This document shows positions 24,201-30,781 of a stretch of DNA of 64,000 nucleotides, piece after piece (position 1 is the first letter of the stretch; each line of letters begins with the position of its first letter). The notes beneath the pieces were generated by a model. The model did not search any database. It had not been told where the DNA came from and saw only the letters and a program-made list of their open reading frames with translations. Source of the DNA: Telmatactis stephensoni (Eukaryota; Cnidaria; Anthozoa; Actiniaria; Isophelliidae). The DNA is taken from assembly GCA_029948255.1 (NCBI GenBank), contig JALIZF010001824.1:744001-808000 (forward strand), written 5' to 3'. The position numbers and the translations under genes are program-made.

Positions 24201-26396
24201 GAGAAGAAGTAGCAGAGAAATGTACAGTTGGACTGCAGCAGGAAAATGTCCATAAAAACAGATACCTTGATATCGTTCCTGGTAAATTCAACAAAAACAG
24301 ATAAACTTTAGCTATATAGATACTTAAATTTACGGAGTAAATTGTTGAAGTAATAAGTACTTTTTTTCTGGAGACCTGGGGTTTTGACTCACTGTCGGCT
24401 TTTTTATTTGATATCTACATTTTTAGGTCTAAGATCAGAAAATATCCTTAGAGTGAATCAAAGTCCTGGTCGACAGAGTATTGTTTTCTTTATGATAAGT
24501 CTTTTGTGAACTTAATATTTTGTGAACTGATATTTGTGGACATATCATTAACGTTTATTATGAAAAACATGAACTAGACATGTACATTCTTCTTTTTCTC
24601 ACTTCACAGTGGATGAGAGACGTGTTGTTCTTAGTGTAAACAATGAAGATGAGGGTGATTATATCAGTGCTTCGTTTGTTGATGTAAGTCAAAATCTTGG
24701 ATTTTCTTAGATTTTCCTTAATTCTGTCAAATATAGTTCCCAATGAATAAAAAAAGATCTATACATCTATATTTTCATATTTCTTATATTTTTATATATC
24801 TTTATATCTTCTTGTTTAGACTTACAGAGATCGTAACGCGTTCATTGTAACACAAGCTCCTTTGGAAAACACGGTGGTAGATTTTTGGAGAATGGTGATG
24901 GACTACGACATAGGAACCATTGTCATGCTCAACAACTTACAAGAAGGAGACCAGGTAAATTGGAGTGTGTATTTTTCACTGTTAACTAGATCTATTATTG
25001 AGGTTAAAAAATTGATATACAATTCCCTAATTCCTGTTGAATATAGAAATGATAATAACCATACTGTAGTAAGATAGCCGTTCACTGAATTCGTACTGAT
25101 TCCTTTGGAAGCTCTGGAAACAATTGTGAATGCATCATCATGATAAAGAAGGCGAAAGCTCTTGAAAATTTCCGAATGCTCAGTGTATTGAACTCCGACT
25201 GATTTTGTAGGTTTTCCCTCAATATTGGCCTGAACAAGAAACAATATATGGAAACATTACAGTCAAGTCCGTGAACAAGGAATTTTTGGATGAAGTAGTT
25301 GCACGTGAATTCCATGTTGTGGATTCTGTGGTAAGTATAGCGTTAGGTAAAACCTAACATATGATGCCACAGACCCATTGCCAGACTAACACAGGGTAAC
25401 GAACTTAGGGTAACGGCTAGACCCGAAATGAGTGATGATCACGAGGCTTGGTTGGGTAGAGCGAGAATATAAGTAAAGTTATCCGAAAATGGAAATTTAG
25501 ACAATTTAGACAACTCAGTGATCTGCTTTGCTACTTACGAGCCTAGGCAAGAGTACAGAAACGATCCAAACTAATAGATAAAAGCAGTCATGAATCATGA
25601 GCTCACCGTGGTACAGATATTGATTTGATTTTATTATTTTCTGTAGAAAAGTCTCTCCGTGCTTCACTTACAGCACACAAACTGGAGTGATAAATGCAGT
25701 CCTTCCAATCCTGAAAGTGTATTAACACTACTTGACGAAGTCGAGAGATCTCAACAAAAACTGGTCGGAAGTTCACCGATACTTGTTCACTGTAGGTACG
25801 TGGGTAAAATACATCAAAACTGGAAAAATTATCCAGCTGAGTGTTCAAAGTACTAAATCCTGATAACCTCAATATTTGTGATTGTTATTAGCAACGGCGT
25901 TGGTCGTAGTGGAACGTTCTGTACCATCGTCTCAACACTTGAACGAGTCAAACAAGAACAAGTAATGGACGTCTTTCAGACCGTCAAGTCTATTCGTACT
26001 AACAGACCTGGAGCAGTGCAGACTTTGGTAGGTGTAAGCGAGGATAACGAACTTGAGCATATAGCTTTAGTGAACATTCCAAAGCCAGATTCATGCACGC
26101 ACTCTAAACTTGTGAACTCCCCATTTCTGAGTGACCTGAGTGTTCTCAAATAATACGGCAGCAAATGCTAAACCGATAAGTAGATAGAAGCCTTAAGATT
26201 AACCAAGGGAGATAATCAAAGGAAAGGCGCACGGATGGTGAGCCTCAGTTATACTCAAACCGAAATCGTTTGTAATTATTTAAGCAAAGTAACCTCTAAT
26301 TCCTCATTTATATTCCAGGTTCAGTACCAGTTCTGCTATTCCATGGTCATAGAGTATCTTGACACATTCAGTGACTATGCTAATTTTCGAGCATGA
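4215..26396 (+). CDS. Gene A: receptor-type protein tyrosine phosphatase, 5' partial, K-for-R in domain 1
   Basis: Type I membrane RPTP, 36 exons in the window, all GT-AG with matching phases (4535 nt, about 1511 residues, stop TGA 26394-26396). Exons: 4215-4253, 4931-5002, 5081-5145, 5393-5612, 5794-5867, 5940-6162, 6303-6376, 6471-6693, 6777-6850, 8187-8409, 8480-8553, 8655-8877, 9605-9913, 10128-10234, 10322-10508, 10585-10687, 11184-11427, 12726-12777, 14575-14701, 14778-14812, 17496-17614, 18976-19063, 19191-19273, 19370-19409, 19649-19746, 19821-19940, 23414-23568, 23694-23829, 23940-24089, 24176-24281, 24610-24683, 24820-24954, 25211-25330, 25647-25795, 25892-26027, 26319-26396. Order: stalk, eight FN3, transmembrane helix, phosphatase domains 1 and 2. 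The first exon starts in phase 1, so upstream exons exist or were lost. Domain 1 reads [10 protein letters not shown] where the family has [10 protein letters not shown]. Expression is not shown by the sequence. Confidence 0.88.
4345..4800. repeat. Ancestral palindromic insertion in the stalk intron
   Basis: The segment opens near CCCTCGTAAGCGACCACC and closes near GGTCGCCTACGAGAGC, an imperfect inverted pair. The same segment sits in the equivalent intron of B (about 37665-38150), C (about 59290-59745) and the second C module (about 61305-61735). It therefore predates the duplications. No coding capacity was seen. Confidence 0.5.
5081..5612 (+). CDS. Gene A FN3-1
   Basis: Two exons, 5081-5145 (phase 1 in, 0 out) and 5393-5612 (0 in, 1 out), encode one fibronectin III domain. 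The B-strand tryptophan is in IQITWK, and the late YTNYTITV segment carries the conserved tyrosine. The following intron position, between strands B and C, recurs in the other split FN3 domains of both genes. It is nearly identical to B 38461-39021. Confidence 0.88.
5794..6162 (+). CDS. Gene A FN3-2, amplified two-exon unit
   Basis: Exons 5794-5867 (74 nt) and 5940-6162 (223 nt). The first half reads [20 protein letters not shown] and the second contains TGYRITYTQ and [10 protein letters not shown]. It is the first of four near-identical tandem copies, with the intron between the halves also conserved. The copies differ mainly at loop positions. Confidence 0.87.
6222..6292. repeat. (TTGA)n microsatellite
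   Basis: A run of about 17 TTGA/TGAT tetranucleotides in the intron between FN3-2 and FN3-3, ending close to the next acceptor. Confidence 0.95.
6303..6693 (+). CDS. Gene A FN3-3, amplified two-exon unit
   Basis: Exons 6303-6376 and 6471-6693. Same unit as FN3-2, with [18 protein letters not shown] in the second half. One copy-specific change is VNTWELTSL where siblings have VNTRELTSL. Phases are 1-0 and 0-1, so each unit can be gained or lost without a frameshift. Confidence 0.87.
6777..8409 (+). CDS. Gene A FN3-4, amplified unit split by a transposon
   Basis: Exons 6777-6850 and 8187-8409. The internal intron is 1336 bp against about 70-100 bp in sibling units, because it holds the element at 6939-8124. 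Splice sites and frame are intact. The second half is the most diverged copy ([18 protein letters not shown]). Confidence 0.85.
6939..8124. mobile_element. Terminal-inverted-repeat element in the FN3-4 intron
   Basis: Ends are inverted copies of AGTGATT(T/C)TATTTAACCC, followed inside by TGAAAA-like sequence on both arms. The 143-bp element at 17234-17376 has related ends, so the two appear to be one family. No transposase was recognised; the short open frames at 7500-7927 resemble nothing I know. No clear target-site duplication was seen. Confidence 0.6.
8480..8877 (+). CDS. Gene A FN3-5, amplified two-exon unit
   Basis: Exons 8480-8553 and 8655-8877. The second exon differs from that of FN3-3 by only a handful of bases, pointing to a recent duplication or conversion. 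It is followed by a decayed fifth first-half exon at about 9308. Confidence 0.87.
8878..9307. other. Intronic sequence without recognised features
   Basis: Intron following the FN3-5 exon pair. I see no exon, repeat unit or terminal inverted repeat here. Confidence 0.5.
9308..9375 (+). pseudogene. Relic of a fifth FN3 first-half exon
   Basis: The sequence GAGCCTGAAAAATACCACAA and what follows match the 74-nt first-half exons at 5794, 6303, 6777 and 8480. The acceptor TTTTAG has decayed to TTTGAG, an internal deletion is present and the donor is lost. Its second-half partner is missing. The relic shows the array was once larger. Confidence 0.75.
9605..9913 (+). CDS. Gene A FN3-6 (single exon)
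   Basis: One 309-nt exon, phase 1 to 1, encoding an FN3 domain with [14 protein letters not shown] and [18 protein letters not shown]. It matches B 45983-46291 almost base for base, and the flanking introns match too, unlike the phosphatase exons. Confidence 0.9.
10128..10508 (+). CDS. Gene A FN3-7
   Basis: Exons 10128-10234 (phase 1 to 0) and 10322-10508 (0 to 1). Motifs include [13 protein letters not shown] and [18 protein letters not shown]. It is close to B 46526-46904. The acceptor of the second exon is TTTTCTTAAG. Confidence 0.9.
10585..12777 (+). CDS. Gene A FN3-8, membrane-proximal domain
   Basis: Exons 10585-10687, 11184-11427 and 12726-12777. The segment running from [15 protein letters not shown] through [10 protein letters not shown] to YIRVAS has the layout of the last FN3 before the membrane in many RPTPs, with a long C-D insertion. 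The internal introns hold a pentanucleotide array and a 1.2-kb insertion absent from B. Confidence 0.85.
10836..11068. repeat. (AACCC)n then (ATCC)n satellite in an intron
   Basis: About 30 CCCAA units to 10984, followed by about 21 CATC units to 11068. The long open frames across it are by-products of the repeat. The homologous intron of B has AACTC and AACCC units instead. All guanines lie on the minus strand. The unit is not the TTAGGG telomere repeat. Confidence 0.95.
11480..12665. mobile_element. Gene-A-specific insertion in the last FN3 intron
   Basis: Comparison with B 47790-47871 shows about 1.2 kb extra in A, between ATGAAATTA and the shared tail ending in ATAATATAAATGCG. It contains CGCTCTGATTGG, also found inside the 6939-8124 element, so both may belong to one group. 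No coding region or clear terminal repeat was found. Confidence 0.6.
12778..14574. other. Large intron before the transmembrane exon
   Basis: Contains a (TCAC)n microsatellite at about 13018-13063. Similarity to B stops near 12838. An open frame on the minus strand (13189-13482) resembles no protein I know. No exon with matching phase was found. Confidence 0.6.
14575..14812 (+). CDS. Gene A transmembrane and juxtamembrane exons
   Basis: Exon 14575-14701 (phase 1 to 2) encodes a 23-residue hydrophobic stretch beginning [20 protein letters not shown]. Exon 14778-14812 supplies a basic stop-transfer segment CHRNRQQKN. The counterpart in B (48096-48216, 48344-48426) has the same phases but a different sequence, so the similarity of the upstream FN3 block ends here. 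Confidence 0.85.
15228..15431 (-). pseudogene. 3' end of a non-LTR retrotransposon (LINE) ORF2
   Basis: On the minus strand a frame ending in TAA reads [19 protein letters not shown] and then [12 protein letters not shown]. This is the conserved C-terminal tail of many LINE reverse transcriptase ORFs (pattern WN.LP then FK). The upstream reverse transcriptase part is absent, so this is a 5'-truncated copy in a gene A intron. Confidence 0.7.
15652..15807. mobile_element. Palindromic MITE-like element
   Basis: Arms start TTATTGACCGAGC and end CTCGGTCAATAA. Long internal complementarity (GGATAGAAGGATATTTGGTC on one arm) leaves a short GC-rich centre. Non-coding. Confidence 0.65.
15811..16985. 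mobile_element. Element with TTATTATATGGC ends
   Basis: TTATTATATGGC at the left is inverted at the right as GCCATATAATAA, about 1.2 kb apart. GGTCCGGA-type repeats cluster at 16870-16975, and similar motifs occur in the adjacent palindrome at 15652-15807. No transposase was seen. Confidence 0.5.
16999..17103. repeat. Short imperfect hairpin
   Basis: TGTGTGCTTCATC at the left is matched by GATGAAGCACACACA at the right, with AATTCCGA and TCGGAATT inside. About 105 bp, no coding content. Confidence 0.6.
17234..17376. mobile_element. 143-bp MITE
   Basis: Perfect terminal inverted repeat AGAGTGATTTTCATAAACC with one mismatch further in, flanked by AT on both sides. The ends relate to those of the 6939-8124 element, so it may be its internally deleted derivative. 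Confidence 0.75.
17496..24089 (+). CDS. Gene A phosphatase domain 1, catalytic arginine replaced by lysine
   Basis: Nine exons from 17496-17614 to 23940-24089. Family landmarks: KNRYKDI (phosphotyrosine loop), [30 protein letters not shown] (WPD loop with the acid aspartate), P-loop [10 protein letters not shown] and Q-loop VQTE. In the signature C-x5-R the arginine codon is AAA (23707-23709), hence lysine; the cysteine (TGC 23564-23566) is present. Everything else looks intact and every splice phase fits, so this is not general decay. Arginine at this place binds the phosphate in all active classical PTPs. The domain is therefore predicted to be inactive or very weak, possibly a substrate-binding pseudophosphatase. 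Confidence 0.9.
17654..18912. mobile_element. TTAA-type MITE with long inverted ends
   Basis: Starts GGTAGTTCCGGAGCC and ends with its complement, followed by TTAA (18913-18916). The left flank has TTAA five bases away rather than adjacent. Inverted arms extend about 300 bp. Same family as the element inside gene D (31520-32370). TTAA target sites are typical of piggyBac and Kolobok; GG rather than CCC termini make Kolobok somewhat more likely. Confidence 0.8.
20190..21056 (+). pseudogene. Gypsy gag remnant with zinc knuckle
   Basis: Capsid-like peptide in at least three frames ([19 protein letters not shown], then [19 protein letters not shown]), followed by a cysteine-rich CCHC-like segment ([17 protein letters not shown]). 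Frameshifts near 20310 and 20500 break it. Confidence 0.8.
21240..22550 (+). pseudogene. Gypsy reverse transcriptase / RNase H remnant
   Basis: Recognisable blocks include [31 protein letters not shown], the catalytic motif as IDDILVTGK (normally YxDD, altered here), VYLGHLI and the RNase H start [16 protein letters not shown]. Frame changes near 21655, 21930, 22110 and 22350 disrupt it. Confidence 0.85.
22550..23160 (+). pseudogene. Gypsy integrase C-terminal remnant
   Basis: Joins abruptly after the RNase H block at VVKKFHQ. The text resumes at [19 protein letters not shown], the glutamate-bearing end of the integrase core, then [20 protein letters not shown]. The zinc-binding region and most of the core are deleted. 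Confidence 0.85.
24176..26396 (+). CDS. Gene A phosphatase domain 2
   Basis: Seven exons from 24176-24281 to the stop at 26396. Landmarks are [34 protein letters not shown] in place of the WPD loop, P-loop [13 protein letters not shown] and C-terminal YANFRA. The P-loop retains both cysteine and arginine, which membrane-distal domains often lose. The loop proline is replaced by serine. In most RPTPs domain 2 is regulatory; here the reversed residue pattern leaves residual activity possible. Exons 24820-24954 and 25892-26027 are far closer to B than their neighbours are. Confidence 0.88.
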
Positions 26397-27350
26397 TTGT
26401 ATATAATCATTACTTTTTGGAACTTTTGGAACTTTTGTTTATTTGCCAACAAATACTAATATACACACATAGAAAAAAAGGAAATGTATACATACCTAAA
26501 GTGGCGAGGAGAAATGACATAAAGTTTTGACATGATTGATCCAACAAGATCTTCCTAGTGGGAACTTCAGGAGTATTAAAAAGATGCGTAGTGTTTATTA
26601 AGTGCCATATTTAAAAATAATTTCTTTGTCATAAATCAAAAAAGAAAAAAGAAAAACAAACAAACAAGCAAACAAACAAACAAACTACCTATAATAACAA
26701 CAAATTGCGGGGTTGAAGTCAAATGAATCAACTACTGCAACGCTTTCGGTAAAAAGAAATCAAGCAATGCATTTTTAAAGTGGAAGCTAAGAGAGGGGAT
26801 AGAAAAGGAAGAGTGTAATCAAAATCACTTCATTTAAACTGTAGACAAAAGTATCTACTTGAATTAAATCAATTAAGTTAATTAAATACAAACATGAGTT
26901 AATAGTCGATTATTGAAAGTAAATCTTACTGATAGGAGGTATTTTATAAAATAAATGAACCCTGTTGTTTTAATATGGTCTCACTATTATTGATTTGGTT
27001 TTTAAAAAGGCCCATCTTGACGAGCAAATTTTATTATAACTATTGGCTGGCGGTTCGTGTGGATGAGAAACGTTGTCCAAATTTCGTCACATCTGTACAA
27101 ATATTTTTGCATGCGTGTGTTTTTTACGGGCAAAAAATGTCACGTATAGAATTTGCTCGTGTTGACCGATCGGTCAAAGGAAATTACAGAGCGTTTCTCA
27201 AGGCAGGCAGGCAGGCAGGCATAACGAGCATTGACCACAGTACTGGTATGAAAACCATGAAAGAAATTTCTGGCTACATGACATCATTCACCGATCACGA
27301 TCAGGTTGTGTTAAGGCTGCATCGTTACTAGTACTTTTCAGTTAACGTAA
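26397..27350. other. Gene A 3' flank
   Basis: AT-rich sequence with an (AAAC)n-like tract at about 26655-26690 and a possible AATAAA polyadenylation signal near 26950. An open frame at 26975-27331 includes a (GGCA)n run and resembles no known family; I regard it as chance. Confidence 0.5.
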
Positions 27351-27477
27351 TGTCGTGTATTGGTGTAACGAATAGACAAACAGAAATCGTCGTAACATGG
27401 GTTTATTCATGACATGATCAAGTACATAGAACAATCTACATTAATCACATATCAATATTTATGACTGAATACATCAC
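27351..27477 (-). mobile_element. LTR of a second gypsy element
   Basis: On the minus strand the 127-bp segment starts TGATGTATTCAG and ends ATACACGACA, the usual TG...CA boundaries, and contains AATAAA. It is preceded (minus strand) by the purine-rich AAGTAGGGAGGAGAG, a likely polypurine tract. Confidence 0.65.
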
Positions 27478-28810
27478 TCTCCTCCCTACTTTGGACTTGT
27501 TCATGACTCCTGAGCCGGCTGGACTGTGGTTGAGTTAATTATCCTCTTTGGGTGTGTCCATCGTTGCTGTACTCCTGAAATCACTGCATTCTGCTGAAGA
27601 CGTAATCCGCCATAATGGGTGGAACTGCCAATGTACCAGATGCCTCTGCTGTGTGGCTTGGCTGTGGGCTGTTTATACTTCTGTATGACCTTCAAGCAAA
27701 TCTGATCTTCTCAAATGGTCCACATGTCTCTTCCAGTGCTTCCACACTCGCCCACCTCGAAGTATCACCACGTAAGACTTCCGAGCTGTACGCTCGGCTA
27801 CGGTACTTGGCAACCAGGTTTTTTCTTTCCGCGGGTCTTTCAGTAGTACTTGCTCTCCCGCGGGTAAAACTCTCTAAGCTTAAGATTATTATCCTGATAC
27901 ATTTTCTGCTTACTTTGTCAATTAACTTGTTCTCAATACTAGGACGTACAAGAGATAATCTCGTGCGGAGTTCTTTTCCCATGAACAACTTTTCTGGTGT
28001 GCAACCAGTTGTCGCGTGTTTGGTCATCCGACAGGCTAACAAGAATCTTGAAATCTGTTGTTGAATGTCAAGTACATGTCGCTTTCCAGCTTTTAAGCTC
28101 TTCTTGAAAGATTGTACCATGCTTTCAGCTTTGCCATTGCTCGCTGGGTGGTATGGAGCATGTTTTAGCTCCATTTCTTTTCATGATCAAGAAATGTTCA
28201 AATTCCGCACTTCTGAATTGCGGCCCATTGTCACTTACTATTTGATCGGGAATTCCATACTTACTGAACAAATTTCGAAGGACAGTAATAGTCGCTGTCC
28301 ATTTCGAATGCGCGTTGACGACAACCAAAAAGCCGCGACCATTTTTTAAATACAATAATAACAATAATCTACTAATAATAAACTACGCGCTATTTCCTTC
28401 ATTCTTACAATTCCGGGATGCGCAGTGTGTAGCTCTTCTAATAGAAACTTTTGAAGTTTGCTTGGAATGATTATTCTTTGTCCTCAGATAAGACAATCTT
28501 GCTCAATAGACAATTCAAACCTTCGTTGAAAATATGGCTTTAGTGGTTGGTCATCAACTTGCTCCGGCCAGCTTGACCTTGCAAATGTCATCACTCTAGA
28601 CAACACTGGATCGGTACGGGCAATCCTTCAATCATCTTCTCATTTACATTGAAGACTGTTTCTTCTTTGGATATTTTGCCTGTGACTAGTAACGGTATTC
28701 TGGATAGTGCGTCTGCCACCGCGTTCTCTTTAGAAGGGATAAACTTCAAGTCGTACTTGAAAGCTGACAGTACTATTGCCCATCTCAGTAGACGCTGTAC
28801 TGCTTAAGTT
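27478..28810 (-). pseudogene. Truncated Ty3/gypsy pol (RNase H end and integrase)
   Basis: Minus-strand reading gives [19 protein letters not shown] then [12 protein letters not shown], the end of RNase H. It continues with the integrase blocks KYGIPDQIVSDNGPQF and YHPASNGKAESMVQSFKK, carrying the second catalytic aspartate and the glutamate. Several frameshifts separate them. It is 5' truncated and oriented opposite to the RPTP genes, and belongs to a different lineage from the copy inside gene A. Confidence 0.85.
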
Positions 28811-30355
28811 GAAAACTGCTAAGTTAAAACTCTGTCCTCAATGTTGTTCTAAAATATAATAGATAATAAATAAATAAATAATTTTCTACAGCATGCGCAG
28901 ATCCACGTAGTGACTATTCTTCTGCTGGCACTTACACTCACTACCTCTGCACTTTTTCATACATCGCTCAACTCACATGTTGATTTTTTGTTCTCTTACC
29001 TTTATGCGTGAATTGAGGTTTAAAGGACGAGAAGTACACTGTAAATTTATAGCTATGTCTTGCATCTTTTTTCTATGGTCTTCAGGATCTAAAGAATTCT
29101 ACCATACCAAATTCTGAATGCATTGTCCTCGAAGTTCTTTTCGTTGAATCAAGCTGATACTCAGTAGCCTCGATCTCCTGCAAGCATGCATAAGTCTTTC
29201 ATTTTGGAATTGCTATAAAAGTACGACCCGGCCTTAATTCCTTTCTAACCGCAGGAGGCCCAAGTATGAAAACGAAACAGCGTGTGTATTGAGTTATGAT
29301 GGCGTAAAGCTTGGAAGGGGTATCAAAAGTGGAATTTTAATTCTCTCTCTCACCACAAACTAATCACTATTCAGGCCTACCGTAGAGCCTAAATTACCAC
29401 ATCTGTTTCGTAAGTGGTTACCATCAATCTTTCGATTTTATGTTCTTGTAGATGTCATTTGATTCTCATCATTGAGAGAACGTAGTGTATGTACAGTGCA
29501 ACATGTATGCACTATTCACATGGAATCCCGCGGCTTTGGTATGCTCTATCTTGGTTTTACTACAAGAAGTGATATCTGCTGGTTTGTCGAAAGGTATACG
29601 TTTCATCAGGATAAAACTATCATACCACGAATTGCGCGAAGTTTAAAGTCCTAGTTTAATGAGCGTATGACAAATAAGATTGGCAAATGCGTATTTAATT
29701 TGGTAAGCATCAGTGATTTTACTTGTTCTCTGGTGCCCGTTAGAATGCATATCGGTATCACCGTGGGGGGGGGGGGGGGGGGGGAACACCCTTATATTCG
29801 CTATACGGGTACGGGTTAACGACACGTCAACTTCGCCGGAAACAATAGATAGAGATAGATGAGATAGGCATTTACTCTGGAACAGGGTATCAATTTTGGA
29901 AATTTTGCTCTGGAACAGGGTCAGGGTTCGAGGGGCTCGGCGGTACGTCCCTACCCAAAACTGGAAGGAGTACCCTACTTTTTGGAGTGCTCTACATCTT
30001 CCAGAGTATTTACCACCTGACCACAGTACAAAAACATCAATGATCATTTTATGTTGCTTTTATAAAATATTTCTCGATATTATATTTTAGTGAGAGTGAG
30101 TCTCTTTTCTCTGATATAAACACGGCAGCTATAGCCAATCAGCACGCGTGCGCTTATTATCTCAAAAGAAAGTAAAGGTATACAGAGAGAAGACGGCAAA
30201 ACAAGAGTGTCAGGAGATCGAAATAATCAATTGCTTTGAAGACCGTTTAGCAACATAAACCACACTTGCTTTTTCAGATTGCTGTTAAGGGTTTATTTCT
30301 CCTTTAAGTCGAGCTTTAGAATCAATATGAAGCTGCCGTTTTTCCAACATTTTAG
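28811..30355. other. Intergenic region upstream of gene D
   Basis: No exon could be supported. A G-homopolymer lies at about 29765-29784. Sequence at about 29990-30110 (CTACATCTTCCAGAG... GCTTTTATAAAATATTTC) resembles 51187-51275, so a dispersed element is present in both places. The first, signal-peptide exon of gene D should lie here but was not identified. Confidence 0.5.
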
Positions 30356-30743
30356 GTTGTATAGAAAGATTTTTCATCGGAATAAATCCTCTAGAGATCC
30401 CTGACAGACGTTTTACAGCTTCGTCGTATTTATATGACAAAAACAGGCCATGGGACAAGCGTTACGAACCAAGTAATGCAAGACTGAATGGTAAATGGTG
30501 CTGGTCACCAAGAAATAATGACAATCCTAACGATTACCTACAGATTGACCTTGGTGTTGTACGAGTTATCACTGCTGTAGCAACACAAGGGACCGGTAGT
30601 CTGTATTTAGAATGGGTGACAGAGTACAAGTTAAAGTTCAAGAAAGACATGAATTCAGATTGGGTGGAATATAAAGATAACATACAAATAGGAAAGGTAG
30701 ATACTTGTAGGGACCGTGAGCGTCTCGTTCATTCAGAATTCAT

Positions 30744-30781
<38 letters not shown>

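Noticed and set aside
24427..24480. Candidate extra exon after TTTTTAG in gene A
   Set aside because: It has no counterpart in gene B and would break the phase between 24281 and 24610.
26975..27331. 118-residue open frame downstream of gene A
   Set aside because: It includes a GGCA microsatellite and no known domain; it lies between the gene A end and a gypsy LTR.
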